Source of the DNA: Halobellus inordinatus
Lineage (GTDB): Archaea; Halobacteriota; Halobacteria; Halobacteriales; Haloferacaceae
Direction: 5' to 3'
NCBI RefSeq assembly: GCF_024464655.1
Contig: NZ_JANHAV010000008.1
Location: 62,001-126,000 of the forward strand
Length of the DNA: 64,000 bases
The position numbers were made by a program, and so were the translations under genes. The notes below the pieces were generated by a model, which ran no database searches, was not told the DNA's origin, and was given only the letters and a program-made list of their open reading frames with translations. Of this stretch, positions 1-8,560 are shown piece after piece. Each line of letters begins with the position of its first letter. The first letter of the stretch is position 1.

Positions 1-941
1 TCGATGTCCTGGAACCGGGAGACGAACGAGAGTTCGTGGTGGGACTCGGTCTCGTGTCCGAGGTACCGGTCTTCGAGTTCCATCTGGGCCTTCTCGTCGC
101 CTTCGGCCAGTCGCTCGAAGTCCTCGTAGACGCTGTGGGCGCCCGAGTGCAGGCCGAAGAGCGTGATGAAGATGTACTTGTAACCCAGCTCGCCGAGTTC
201 CTGGAACGTCAGCGGGTCCTCCTCTTCGGACCACGCGAACGACGAGGAGTAGTTGAACGCGAGGTCGAGATCGGGGTGCGTCTCGTGGATCGTCTCCGCG
301 TAGTTGACCGCGTCCTCGCGGCTCGGGTCCGGCATCTCCGGCCAGACCAGGTCGACGCCGGCGTCGGCGTAGATGCGCCCGCGTTCGAGGTGTTCCTCCC
401 AGTCGCCGTTGGCCGAGCCGTAGGCGTCGGTTCGGGCGATGATGACGGTGTCGTCGCACTGCTTCGCGTCGACGGCGGCCTCGAAGCGGGAGCGGGCAGT
501 CTCGCGGTCCTCGATCTGCTTGCCCGCGATGTGACCGCAGCGCTTCGGCGACGTCTGGTCCTCGATGTGGATGGCGGCGACGCCGGCCTTCTCGTACTCG
601 CGAACGGCCCGGCGGACGTTGTGGACGCCGCCGTAGCCCGTGTCACAGTCGGCGATGACGGGGAGCGTGGTCGACTCGACGATCCGCTTCGCGTTCTCGA
701 CCATCTCGGACATCGTCACCATCTCCAGATCCGGGAAGCCGAACTGGCCGAGAACGGTGGAGTACCCCGACATATAGGCGGCGTCGAGGCCGGCCATCTC
801 GGCGAGACGGGCGTCGAGAGCGTGATAGATGCCCGGCGCGAAGGTGAACGTCTGCTCGTCGAGCATCTCGCGGAACTCGCGGGCCGCGGGATTGTCGAGG
901 TCGTCGCGGATATAGGGATCAGACGGAATGTCGAGCGGCAT
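1..941 (-). CDS. aceA: Isocitrate lyase (3' end beyond window)
   Basis: Splits isocitrate into glyoxylate and succinate, the first step of the glyoxylate bypass, in the cytoplasm. The translated minus strand gives at least 313 residues and runs off the window edge. It has the isocitrate lyase/PEP mutase barrel, including the metal-binding DCDTGYGG stretch near residues 98-105, IEDQ near 126-129 and the active-site loop KRCGH at 133-137. The ATG at 941 has an AGGAGG Shine-Dalgarno at 951-956, nine bases away, which fixes the start. The stop of the upstream small ORF lies one base before this ATG, so the two are probably co-transcribed. Family assignment is firm. The malate synthase partner is not visible here. 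Confidence 0.95.
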   Translation of the reverse strand, partial: MPLDIPSDPYIRDDLDNPAAREFREMLDEQTFTFAPGIYHALDARLAEMAGLDAAYMSGYSTVLGQFGFPDLEMVTMSEMVENAKRIVESTTLPVIADCDTGYGGVHNVRRAVREYEKAGVAAIHIEDQTSPKRCGHIAGKQIEDRETARSRFEAAVDAKQCDDTVIIARTDAYGSANGDWEEHLERGRIYADAGVDLVWPEMPDPSREDAVNYAETIHETHPDLDLAFNYSSSFAWSEEEDPLTFQELGELGYKYIFITLFGLHSGAHSVYEDFERLAEGDEKAQMELEDRYLGHETESHHELSFVSRFQDI

Positions 942-942
942 C

Positions 943-1347
943 TCAGCGACCCTCCTGCGTCGTCGAGCGGCTGTCGGTCGTCGTGCGAGTCGTGTCGGTA
1001 TCGGTCGCAGTGTCGGTATGTCGTGTCATCGAGTCAGATCGAAAGCGTGAGTCGGTTCGGTCGGTCGTCTCGCGAGTCTCAGAGCGCAGCGTCGTCGACT
1101 GGCCGGCCTGGATCCCGCGGAGGTCGGGGACCAGCGGCGCGTCGCGTTCGTCTTCGATGCGGGGGTATCGAGGCGTCGACTGGGCCGTGCGGGTCGTCGT
1201 CTCGGTCGTCGTCGACTGGCCGGCCTGGATCCCGCGGAGGTCTGGGACCAACGGCGCATCGCGCTCGGCGTCGGTTCGGGGGGCGTTCGTGGTTGGCTGT
1301 CGGGTCGTTTCGTCGGTCGTCGTCTCGTACTCGTTCGAGCGTGTCAT
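943..1347 (-). CDS. Thr-rich 134-residue protein with two copies of a conserved repeat
   Basis: I do not recognise this gene. It encodes 134 residues dominated by Thr, Arg, Asp and Ser, without a hydrophobic segment. Two near-identical copies of [19 protein letters not shown] lie 39 residues apart, each flanked by low-complexity Thr-rich sequence. At DNA level the repeats begin at 1091 and 1208, and their first 35 bases are identical. The ORF ends one base before aceA and carries aceA's Shine-Dalgarno in its last codons, which suggests an operon leader gene. The competing plus-strand ORFs are Arg- and Ser-rich in the way expected of antisense shadows. It could be a disordered accessory protein or a translated leader. 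That it is coding is an inference from the repeat and the spacing. Confidence 0.5.
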   Translation of the reverse strand: MTRSNEYETTTDETTRQPTTNAPRTDAERDAPLVPDLRGIQAGQSTTTETTTRTAQSTPRYPRIEDERDAPLVPDLRGIQAGQSTTLRSETRETTDRTDSRFRSDSMTRHTDTATDTDTTRTTTDSRSTTQEGR

Positions 1348-1740
1348 GTCGGTGGATTCGGCGGTCGTGTCGGCGAGTTCGGTCGTCTGTGGCGGTCCAA
1401 ACGGGCGTGCTCCGGATTGGAGTGAGAGATTCCGGAACTGGGTACGTGTTTCATCGTTCAGTGCTCGATTTGTCGTGGCTGGTGGTGGGAAATAAATATT
1501 ATGATCTATAATGATAATATTCTATAATGGGTTTATTGTGTGCAGTTGGATAAGAGGTGTATAATTGAGTGAGAATCTCTGTCACAGTACGTGACGACGC
1601 CCCGCTACCGTCGACCGGCGGGTGCGCCGCGAGCCAGCGACACCCCGACGTGAGAGCGAGGCGAGGGAAGGCGCGTGGACCGTCGAGAGTGCGACTCGAA
1701 AGCGACGAGGCCAAACGCCCCGGGCGGATACATCGGGTCA
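1348..1740. other. Divergent intergenic region, AT-rich core at about 1490-1560
   Basis: I see no gene here. An AT-rich stretch around 1490-1560 contains a minus-strand TATA-like TTTATTTC at about 1491-1498. This could start a leader transcript of about 120 bases for the Thr-rich ORF and aceA. The plus-strand gene at 1741 has no strong TATA box. ORFs crossing the region on either strand have shadow-type composition. Confidence 0.5.
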
Positions 1741-2973
1741 ATGGACGTTCGCTTCCTCGGCGGCGCTCGCGAGGTCGGCCGAAGCGCCGTGCTCGTGAAC
1801 GACGCGCTGCTGCTCGATTACGGGATGCTCACCGGGAACCCGCCCCGGTTTCCGGTCGAAGCGCCCGATCCGGAGGCAGTCGTCGTCTCTCACGGCCACC
1901 TCGATCACGTCGGGGCGGTTCCCGCACTCCTCGCGGGCGATCGTCGCCCGCCGATCCACTGGACGCCGCCGACGCGCGAACTGGGGCTGACGCTCGCTCG
2001 CGACACGCTCAGGCTACACGGCGGGACCTACGACTGTCCGTTCACCGAGGAGGAGGTCCGACGCGTCACGCAGGTCTCAGAGGCTCACGGCTACCGGGAG
2101 TCCTTCGAGGCGGCGGGCCACGAGGTGACGTTCTACAACGCGGGCCACATCCCCGGGAGCGCGCACGTCCTCGTCGACGACGGCGACACGCGCCTGCTCT
2201 ACACCGGCGACTTTCACACCGCCGACCAGCGGCTGGTCTCGGGGTCGACGGCACGCCCGGACGCCGACGCCGTCATCTGTGAGAGCACGTATTCGGACGT
2301 CGAACACGAACCACGGGGCGAGATCGAACGGCGCTTCGTCGAGAGTATCCGAACGACCGTCTGGGAGGGCGGGACGGTCGTCGTGCCCGCGTTCGCCATC
2401 GGCAGGACCCAGGAGATGCTGCTGATCTGTGCGGCCAACGACGTCGACTGTTACGTCGACGGGATGGGAAAGCGAGTGACCGAAACGCTCCGGTCTCACC
2501 CCGAGTTCGTCCGGGACGCCGCGGCGCTCCGCCGCGCGAAGTCGAACGCCCGCTTCGTCGACGGCCGCGACGGACAACGGAACCGCATCGCAGAGCAGAA
2601 TACGGTGATCGTGACGACGAGCGGGATGCTCTCCGGCGGACCGGCGATGACGTACGTGCCGGCGATTCGGTCGAACCCGACGAACAAAATCGCACTGACC
2701 GGCTATCAGGTCGAGGGGACGCCCGGACGCGAACTGCTAGAAACCGGCCGTGCCGAGATCGACGGGCGAGTGATGCCGATCAGCGCGCAGGTCGAGCGAT
2801 ACGATTTCTCCGCACACGCCGACCGCGATGGGCTGTTAGACCTGCTCGGATCGTACCGGGACGTACCGATCCTCGTGAACCACGGGGACCGATGTGAGAC
2901 CTTCGCCGACGAACTCACAGAGCGGGGACACCGGGCGTCAGCGCCGGCAGTCGGGGAGACCGTGACGCTCTGA
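1741..2973 (+). CDS. MBL-fold beta-CASP RNA metallohydrolase
   Basis: Predicted metal-dependent ribonuclease or RNA-processing hydrolase of the beta-CASP branch of the metallo-beta-lactamase fold, 410 residues, cytoplasmic. The zinc motif HxHxDH is at residues 51-56 (HGHLDH). Further metal ligands fit the GH in the AGHIPGSAH segment and the Asp of YTGDF. The beta-CASP insert (VVVPAFAIGRTQEM and the TTSGMLSGG segment) and the late SAHAD motif are all present. The ATG at 1741 starts directly at the conserved DVRFLGGAREVG strand; an earlier in-frame start would only add Arg-rich sequence. It stands alone between divergent aceA and the convergent DUF5806 gene. The exact RNA target is unknown. It lacks the KH domains of archaeal CPSF1, so it is closer to the short aCPSF2-type proteins. 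Confidence 0.88.
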   Translation: MDVRFLGGAREVGRSAVLVNDALLLDYGMLTGNPPRFPVEAPDPEAVVVSHGHLDHVGAVPALLAGDRRPPIHWTPPTRELGLTLARDTLRLHGGTYDCPFTEEEVRRVTQVSEAHGYRESFEAAGHEVTFYNAGHIPGSAHVLVDDGDTRLLYTGDFHTADQRLVSGSTARPDADAVICESTYSDVEHEPRGEIERRFVESIRTTVWEGGTVVVPAFAIGRTQEMLLICAANDVDCYVDGMGKRVTETLRSHPEFVRDAAALRRAKSNARFVDGRDGQRNRIAEQNTVIVTTSGMLSGGPAMTYVPAIRSNPTNKIALTGYQVEGTPGRELLETGRAEIDGRVMPISAQVERYDFSAHADRDGLLDLLGSYRDVPILVNHGDRCETFADELTERGHRASAPAVGETVTL

Positions 2974-2983
2974 GCGACAGCGG

Positions 2984-3751
2984 TCACGCGTCATCGTCTG
3001 AGGCGTCCTCGTCTTCGGTCAGTTCCTCTGTGCGAAGATCAGCGCTCGCCTCTCGAACCTCGCGCATCACGCTCGAAATGCGCTCTTCGGCCTCCAGTTC
3101 CTCCTCGACGGAGAGGTCGACGCCCTCGACTTCGAGCAGGAACTTCGCGATTTCGGTCACCTCGTACATCAGCTCGTCGAGTTCCTCGGCGGTGAAGAAG
3201 CCCGACATCGCGCCGTAGAGGAACGTCGCCCCCGACTTCCGGATCTTGTCTTCGAACGACGAGCGGGCCTGATTGACCGCCTGCGGCGTGTACGTGTCCG
3301 TCATAAATGGAACGAGCTCCGGGAGGTTCTCGCCGATCTTGGTCATCTCGACGCCCGTCTCGGTCCGAAAGTCCGCACACAGTCGGGCGATCGCCCACTC
3401 GCGTGCGGTGATGTAGGTCCGATCCCGGAGGAAGTCGTTGACGCGGTCGTACTGCGCGCCGTCGACTTTCTTGAACCGTGCGTACTTGCGGACGTCGGCC
3501 GGCGTCTCGGTCTCGTCGCCAACCGCCCCCGCGGATGCGGCATCGGATCCCGATTCGGAGCCGCCTGCGTCGCTGTCGGCGCTCGTGTCGTCCGTATCCG
3601 CCGAATCGACGTCGGCGTCCGGTTCGGCATCGGCCCCGGACTGGACGCTGGCGTCGTCGCTCTCGCTCGATTGGTCCGACCGCGAGGCCGACGCGTCGAC
3701 GTCGGTCCGCGGCGCGTCGGCCCTCGACGCCTCGGCGTCGTCGTCTTCCAT
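2984..3751 (-). CDS. DUF5806-type haloarchaeal protein
   Basis: Protein of 255 residues and unknown function. The first 90 or so residues are a disordered Asp/Ser/Ala-rich tail. The rest, from KYARFKKVDGAQYDRVNDFLRDRTYITAREWAIARLC onward in the translation, is a helical domain that I recall as DUF5806, a family confined to haloarchaea (not searched). The ATG at 3751 was chosen because the 29 residues upstream in the same frame are Cys/Arg/His-rich and unlike haloarchaeal protein. A TATA-like T-run at about 3772-3778 on the minus strand would fit a leaderless transcript. The gene converges on the beta-CASP gene with 10 bases between stops. No function can be assigned from context. Confidence 0.75.
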   Translation of the reverse strand: MEDDDAEASRADAPRTDVDASASRSDQSSESDDASVQSGADAEPDADVDSADTDDTSADSDAGGSESGSDAASAGAVGDETETPADVRKYARFKKVDGAQYDRVNDFLRDRTYITAREWAIARLCADFRTETGVEMTKIGENLPELVPFMTDTYTPQAVNQARSSFEDKIRKSGATFLYGAMSGFFTAEELDELMYEVTEIAKFLLEVEGVDLSVEEELEAEERISSVMREVREASADLRTEELTEDEDASDDDA

Positions 3752-4089
3752 ACTGCCGCGTGTCGCCCCGACGCAAAAAAGCGTTCTGTCGGCGAAAACC
3801 GGATGATGTGTCCGGATCGAAACAAAGCAAAAGATCATTTCAGATAATAGGTGAATGAAATTTCACCGCGCCTTTTTCAATCACAATAAAGTCCAATAGA
3901 GTGCCGGGGTGGAAACTCGGCGAGGTGCCGTCCGGTGTTGGTGCCTCTGCACCGGGCGGTTTGGTGCACCGCTGTTTACTACGATCCGACTCCGATTATC
4001 GACGATCGAAACATCTAAGCGCCTGCTCACCGCGTGACGGGAATCGGGTTGGCAGAACTGTTTTCAACGCTGATAGGAAACAATGGATC
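3752..4089. other. Divergent intergenic region with inverted repeat
   Basis: There is no gene here that I can support. The region holds AT-rich stretches and a short inverted repeat, GGTGAA at 3850-3855 and TTCACC at 3862-3867, between the DUF5806 gene and the winged-helix regulator. An operator is possible, but the arms are only six bases. Confidence 0.35.
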
Positions 4090-5007
4090 GTGACACGACA
4101 GACGGCCAACCATATCGAGATCGAGGACGGGGCGCTCAAGGCTATCGCCAACGAGACGCGTCTCCGGGTCGTAGAGTGTCTCGGTGCGGCCGTCGAAGAC
4201 GGACGGTACGGAACCTGCCGCTTCTCGGAATTGATGGACGAGGTGGGGCTGACCGACAGCGGACAGATGACGTATCACCTCAACAAACTCCGCGAGCAAG
4301 GGTACGTCGAACGAACCGACGACGGGTACCAACTCACGCTCCGGGGGTTGCGAATCTACCAGTTCGTCCGATCGGGCGTGTTCGAACAGGGTCCGACCCT
4401 CGGTCCATTCGAGATCGACCTCGTCCATCACAAATGCGGGAATCCGCTGTCGATCTACTACGAGGAGCAGCGGCTGTACGGGATGTGTGAGACCTGCGAC
4501 GAGCTCATCGGCGTCAATCCGGTCCAGCCGAGCGCGTTCGATCCGACCGATCCGGAATCGCTCGAAGACGCGTATCGACAGCGGTTCTGGATGGACAACT
4601 TCGCGATGACGCAGGGGTTCTGTCCCTACTGTGGCGGCGATGTGCGGTCGACCATCGATTACCGACCCACGGCGGCCGTCCCCGAGGACGCACAGGGAGA
4701 GGACCCGGCGATCACGTTCACGTGTCAGGTCTGTCGCTGGTTCATCAACACGACGATCGAGTATCCCGGCTATCTCCACCCGGCCGTCGTCTCGTTCTGC
4801 TACGACCACGGCCTCGATATCCGAGCGCACAATCCGCTGAACGTGCCGCTAGAGGTCCCGCAGTACGTCGTCCATTCCGAGAATCCCTGGCGCGTCGCCG
4901 TCACCTACGCCTACGAGGGGGACGCGATCACGCTCACCTTCGACGAGAAGTTAGCCGTCCACGACGTGACCTCAGAGGTGGACGTCGAATCGCCGTCGGG
5001 GGCGTAG
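4090..5007 (+). CDS. Winged-helix (ArsR-like) regulator with zinc-ribbon C-terminal domain
   Basis: Predicted transcription factor of about 305 residues. Residues 12-95 form an ArsR-type winged helix (ALKAIANETRLRVVECL, then a recognition helix around SGQMTYHLNKL and a wing). The remainder has paired cysteines in CETCDE, CPYCGG and CQVCRW plus a lone Cys after HHK, which suggests a double zinc-ribbon sensor domain. I recall this architecture from haloarchaeal HTH proteins of the DUF7347/DUF7351 type. No ATG lies in frame before the HTH; GTG at 4090 is the best start, with other in-frame GTGs upstream as alternatives. It precedes the Usp-GNAT pair by 45 bases, so local control of stress genes is possible but unproven. 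Confidence 0.75.
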   Translation: MTRQTANHIEIEDGALKAIANETRLRVVECLGAAVEDGRYGTCRFSELMDEVGLTDSGQMTYHLNKLREQGYVERTDDGYQLTLRGLRIYQFVRSGVFEQGPTLGPFEIDLVHHKCGNPLSIYYEEQRLYGMCETCDELIGVNPVQPSAFDPTDPESLEDAYRQRFWMDNFAMTQGFCPYCGGDVRSTIDYRPTAAVPEDAQGEDPAITFTCQVCRWFINTTIEYPGYLHPAVVSFCYDHGLDIRAHNPLNVPLEVPQYVVHSENPWRVAVTYAYEGDAITLTFDEKLAVHDVTSEVDVESPSGA

Positions 5008-5052
5008 GGTACACCCGACGATTTTTCTACTCCGGCGACGACATCCGGGCGT

Positions 5053-5421
5053 ATGAGAATTCTCTTGGGCATCGGCGGCGCCGATGACTCTCTGCAGGCG
5101 CTGGCGCGGACGGTCGAGCGCGCGGTCGAGGCGGGCGACGAACTGACTGTCGCGATCATCGACGAGGGGGGCACAGAGCGCTCTGTCGAGGAGATCGAAT
5201 CGGCCGTGACGGAGACACTCGAAGAGAACGGCGTGGACGCCGAGATCCGCTACGTCGCCGGCGATCCGGGGAGCAAACTCGTCGACGTCGCCGAGTCCGA
5301 AGGGTACGACCGCATCGTCCTCGGTGGGGGAACGACGAGCCCGATGGGGAAGATCCAACTGGGAAGCACCGCGGAGTTCGTCCTGTTGAACTCCCACGTC
5401 AGCGTCACGCTCGTCCGATGA
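5053..5421 (+). CDS. Small universal stress protein
   Basis: Compact Usp-fold protein of 122 residues, shorter than the usual 140-160. It starts with the typical MRILLGIGG strand. The ATP loop is present but modified: GGGTTSPMGKIQLGS in place of the usual GTHGRxGxxRxxLGS, keeping a Gly-Ser end. It lacks the long mid helix insert. Its last codons overlap the next gene (ATGA, 4 bases), so the pair is translationally coupled to the GNAT acetyltransferase. Usp proteins bind nucleotides or other signals and act in the cytoplasm under stress. The ligand of this one is uncertain because of the altered loop. Confidence 0.85.
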   Translation: MRILLGIGGADDSLQALARTVERAVEAGDELTVAIIDEGGTERSVEEIESAVTETLEENGVDAEIRYVAGDPGSKLVDVAESEGYDRIVLGGGTTSPMGKIQLGSTAEFVLLNSHVSVTLVR

Positions 5422-5972
5422 GCCGAAATCGCCGCTATCCAGACGAGATCGCAGGCCCCTTCGAGAGCCCGCCGATCACGTTCGAGGATCGGGACGGGCG
5501 CGAGATAGATATTCGCGCGCACGACGGCAGCGACGAGGAGTACGAGGCGCTGGCGTCGATGTACGATGCGTTCGACCCCGCCGACCGCGCCCAGGGGATT
5601 CCCCCGAGCGAGGAGCGGCGCATCCGCGAGTGGCTCGACAACATCCTCTGTGCAGAGTGTCTGAACGTCGTCGCGTGGGACGGCCAGACGGCCGCGGGCC
5701 ACGCGACGCTCGTCCCCGACGGCGACGCCTACGAACTCGCGATCTTCGTCCTCCAGGCGTATCAGGAGGCCGGGATCGGCACGCACCTGATGAAAGGACT
5801 GCTCGGGTACGGCGCGGAGTCCGGCGTCGAAAAGGTGTGGCTCACCGTCGAGCGGTGGAACAAGGCCGCTGTCGGCCTCTACAAGAAGATCGGCTTCGAG
5901 GTCAGTGACTCCGAGAGCTTCGAGATGGAGATGGGGATTCGCCTCTCCGATGGGAGCGACGAGGGCGGATAA
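5418..5972 (+). CDS. GNAT-family N-acetyltransferase
   Basis: Acetyl-CoA-dependent acyltransferase of 184 residues. The GNAT core runs from about residue 30 to 170. The acetyl-CoA pyrophosphate loop is QEAGIGTHLMKGLL (Q/RxxGxG/A pattern) near residues 115-128, followed by the VEKVWLTVERWNKAAVGLYKKIGF strand-helix typical of the C-terminal half. The start overlaps the stop of the upstream Usp gene by four bases. The acceptor substrate is unknown; the coupling to a Usp suggests protein or small-molecule acetylation in stress, which is an inference. It ends 9 bases before the convergent Usp gene. Confidence 0.88.
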   Translation: MSRNRRYPDEIAGPFESPPITFEDRDGREIDIRAHDGSDEEYEALASMYDAFDPADRAQGIPPSEERRIREWLDNILCAECLNVVAWDGQTAAGHATLVPDGDAYELAIFVLQAYQEAGIGTHLMKGLLGYGAESGVEKVWLTVERWNKAAVGLYKKIGFEVSDSESFEMEMGIRLSDGSDEGG

Positions 5973-5981
5973 CGACCCGAT

Positions 5982-6440
5982 TCAGACCGACAGAACAGGC
6001 TGGCTGGCGTACAACAGGACGTACTCGGCGGCCTTCGCGAGTACTTCGCCGGGGGCGCCCGAGAGCGGTTCGCGCGGCACCACGAGGAAGTCGGCGTCGA
6101 GTTCTTCGGCGGTGTCGAGAACGACGCTGCCCGGATGGCGGAGTTTCATCTTCGTCGAGAAGCCGTAGGCGACGGACGTCGACAAGGAGACGCCGTGGTC
6201 CTCGGCGATCCGTTCGGCCGTCTCGGTTATCGCCTGGCCGTCGGCGGCGACCTCCGTTTCGTCGACGATGCCGTCTTCGATCGCCTGGACGACGTCCTCA
6301 CCGAGCATATGGACGACGTGGACCGTCGCGTCGTACTCGGCGGCGATGGCGGCGGCGTGCGCTACCGCCTCGGTCGACTCGTCGCTTGCATCCACCGGGA
6401 CGAGTACGAGGTCGACAGACAGCGGCCGGCGTTCGGTCAT
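5982..6440 (-). CDS. Universal stress protein, degenerate ATP loop
   Basis: Single-domain Usp of 152 residues. The N-terminal strand VDLVLVPVDASDES is typical. The usual Gly-x2-Gly-x9-Gly-Ser nucleotide loop is replaced by PREPLSGAPGEVLAKAAEY, so ATP binding is doubtful. This looks like the non-ATP-binding class of Usp. The ATG at 6440 was preferred over one nine codons upstream because it begins right before the conserved strand; the upstream option adds MPSDAAGAG. It is divergent from the next Usp with about 138 bases between, a shared control region. A helper or regulatory role in the stress response is inferred from the family only. Confidence 0.85.
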   Translation of the reverse strand: MTERRPLSVDLVLVPVDASDESTEAVAHAAAIAAEYDATVHVVHMLGEDVVQAIEDGIVDETEVAADGQAITETAERIAEDHGVSLSTSVAYGFSTKMKLRHPGSVVLDTAEELDADFLVVPREPLSGAPGEVLAKAAEYVLLYASQPVLSV

Positions 6441-6578
6441 ACCCGCACCTGCGGCGTCCGACGGCAAAAATCCTCACTTCGACGGTCGGCGGAGTGCGAA
6501 CCGCCGCGGCGGACGTGAGTCCCCCACCGAACCGCCGAGCCGTCGGGATTTATCCCGAGCGAACGTGAACCGTCGGCT

Positions 6579-7046
6579 ATGTTCGAGACGATCGTCATCG
6601 CCACCGACGGCTCCGAGAGCGTCAGACGGGCCGTCGACGTGGCGCTAGACCTCGCCGACCGCTTCGACGCCGAGGTACACTGCCTGTACGTCGTCGACGA
6701 GGGCGACGTGGCGTCCTCTCCGGAGCGTCTTCGCGACGAGATGCAGGACGCGCTCGTCGAGCGGGGCGAGGAAGCGATCGACGAGGTCAGAGAGTCGACC
6801 GACCGCGACGTCGTCACCGCGATCGAGGAGGGCCACCCACCGTCGGTGATCGACGAGTACGCCCGGAACGTCGACGCCGACGTCGTCGCGCTGGGGACGC
6901 GAGGCCGACACGGCGAGAATCGCTTCCTCATCGGCTCGGTCGCAGAGCGCGTCGTTCGGACGTGCCCGATTCCCGTCCTCACCGTCCGCCAACTCGCCGC
7001 CGACGAAGGAGAAGACGAGTTGACGGGCACGCCGGAGATGGGCTGA
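6579..7046 (+). CDS. Universal stress protein, ATP-binding type
   Basis: Usp of 155 residues beginning MFETIVIATDGSESV, with the nucleotide loop GTRGRHGENRFLIGS near residues 107-121 and the following VAERVVR helix. The complete loop marks it as an ATP-binding Usp, in contrast to its divergent neighbour. The C-terminus (ELTGTPEMG) is encoded by the first copy of a 23-bp tandem repeat that continues past the stop, so the tail probably changed recently by slippage. The start is the first ATG and fits the family. Confidence 0.9.
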   Translation: MFETIVIATDGSESVRRAVDVALDLADRFDAEVHCLYVVDEGDVASSPERLRDEMQDALVERGEEAIDEVRESTDRDVVTAIEEGHPPSVIDEYARNVDADVVALGTRGRHGENRFLIGSVAERVVRTCPIPVLTVRQLAADEGEDELTGTPEMG

Positions 7047-7090
7047 CTAGCACGCCGAAGATGGGCTGACGGGCACACTGGAGATGGCCT
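7022..7090. repeat. 23-bp tandem repeat, three copies, across a stop codon
   Basis: Three consecutive 23-base units at 7022-7044, 7045-7067 and 7068-7090 differ at only a few positions each. The stop of the upstream Usp gene falls at the junction of units 1 and 2. Because 23 is not a multiple of three, copies 2 and 3 cannot extend the protein in the same register. A slippage or unequal-exchange origin is likely. Confidence 0.8.
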
Positions 7091-7181
7091 AACGAGCGCG
7101 AACACGGGGGCGGAGAACCGCATCCAGGCCCCTGTCCCCGGAACCACGCCGGTTTTCACCCGGGCACCCCTGGTGTGGGCT

Positions 7182-8453
7182 ATGGACGACGAACTCATCG
7201 ACAGCGCGAGCCTCTCGCTCCCGCGGAAGTCCCAGCTCCCCGGAACCGGCTTTTTCTACCCCGACTCGCTGGACGAAGACCGGACCGAAGAACGCGTCGC
7301 CGAGGCCGTCGACGGGGCCGAAGCCGTCGTGATCGCGGACACCGACGCCGACGGACTGGGCTGTGTCGCCCTGCTGCGCGAGATGTACGACGCGACGCTG
7401 GAGTGGGCGACGTTCGAATCCGACGTCGCAGCGCGCGTCGAGCGCTGGGAACGCGACGTACCGGCCGCAGAGGAGGACGAAGCGGAGGCCGACGACGAAG
7501 CGGACGAACCGCCGCGCTCGACCGTCGCCCTGGTCGGCGCGGGGCCGTACTCGCTGGACGAGGCGCTCGAAAACGTCGCCGAGTACGCGCCCGATGGAAT
7601 CGATCTCTACGTCTGTGACCTCTGCCCCGACGAGTACGCGTGGATCGAAGACGAACTCGCCGCCGCGAGCGACCTCGCGGCGTCGGTCGCGTGGTACGAC
7701 CACCACCAGTGGGACGACGAGACGATGGCTGCGGTCCGCGAGGCGGGCGTCGACCTCGTCGTCGGCGAGTCCGACGAGGAGTGTTCGACCGACGTGACGC
7801 TTCGTTCGCTCGACTACGACTTCGACGAGCAGTGGGTCGAACTCGCGGCGGTCACGCGCGATCACGACCTCTGGCAGAAGGAGGATCCCCGCAGCGACGA
7901 CCTCGCGGACTACGCCTACTGGGTCAGCCCCGAGGAGTACGTCACCGTCGTCGGGACGTTTGGCGTCGACCTCCCCGAGGTCGTCGAGCAGTACATCGAA
8001 CTGCGCCGCGTCGAGAAGCAGGAACTGATCGAGGCCGCCGTCTCCAGAGCCGAGATGAAACAGATCGGCCCCTGGACGGTCGGCGTCACCTACGGCCGCT
8101 GCTCGCAGAACGAGGTCGCCGAGGCGCTCCGCGAGCAGGGCTCCGACGCCGCCGTGATCGTCAAGCCCGCCGGCAGCGCGAGCATCCGCGGTTCGGAGGG
8201 CTTCGAGTTGGCGCACGAAGTCGCCGGGAAAGTGAACGGCGGAGGACACCCGCGCGCCGCCGGCTGCAAGCCCGACATCTACGACGATATGCTCGATTAC
8301 GCGCACCACTGGACGACGCAGGGAGCGACCACGAAGCGCGTCATCCTCCGCGCGTTCGAGCGCGTCGCCGACGAGGTCGCAGCGGAGAGTGAGGAAGACA
8401 CGGCGGACGACGGGAGCGACGCCGACGAGGACGAAACCGACGAAAGCGAGTAA
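7182..8453 (+). CDS. DHH-family phosphoesterase
   Basis: Predicted Mn-dependent phosphoesterase of 423 residues, related to archaeal RecJ-like and oligonucleotide/cyclic-dinucleotide DHH enzymes. Motif I DTDADGLG is at 53-60, the DHH triad at 173-175, and the DHHA1 substrate motif GGGHPRAAG lies at about 350. An Asp/Glu insert of about 20 residues sits around position 95-110 and the C-terminus is strongly acidic, both haloarchaeal adaptations. ATG 7182 (MDDEL) was chosen; the frame is open a few codons further up. It could act on short RNA or DNA ends, but the sequence does not say which. Confidence 0.85.
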   Translation: MDDELIDSASLSLPRKSQLPGTGFFYPDSLDEDRTEERVAEAVDGAEAVVIADTDADGLGCVALLREMYDATLEWATFESDVAARVERWERDVPAAEEDEAEADDEADEPPRSTVALVGAGPYSLDEALENVAEYAPDGIDLYVCDLCPDEYAWIEDELAAASDLAASVAWYDHHQWDDETMAAVREAGVDLVVGESDEECSTDVTLRSLDYDFDEQWVELAAVTRDHDLWQKEDPRSDDLADYAYWVSPEEYVTVVGTFGVDLPEVVEQYIELRRVEKQELIEAAVSRAEMKQIGPWTVGVTYGRCSQNEVAEALREQGSDAAVIVKPAGSASIRGSEGFELAHEVAGKVNGGGHPRAAGCKPDIYDDMLDYAHHWTTQGATTKRVILRAFERVADEVAAESEEDTADDGSDADEDETDESE

Positions 8454-8560
8454 CCGAGGCGCGGTTTGCGGAATCGCGATTACGGGGCCGCAATTCACGG
8501 AGTTGCGAGTACGGAACTGCGGAAAAATCGGGGTTTCGGAACCGACGGTCCGAGCGCGCG

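Noticed and set aside
983-1495. Plus-strand ORF over the repeat region
   Set aside because: Repeats open several frames. The minus-strand frame has the better halophilic composition and operon spacing with aceA.
36-1511. Long plus-strand ORF of 491 residues
   Set aside because: It is antisense to aceA and the Thr-rich ORF. Its C-terminal part is Arg/Ser-rich shadow sequence, while the opposite strand has clear isocitrate lyase motifs.
8454-8560. Degenerate repeats of a GCGGAATTGCG type between the DHH and DUF5807 genes
   Set aside because: Units vary too much in length and sequence to define a repeat with confidence.
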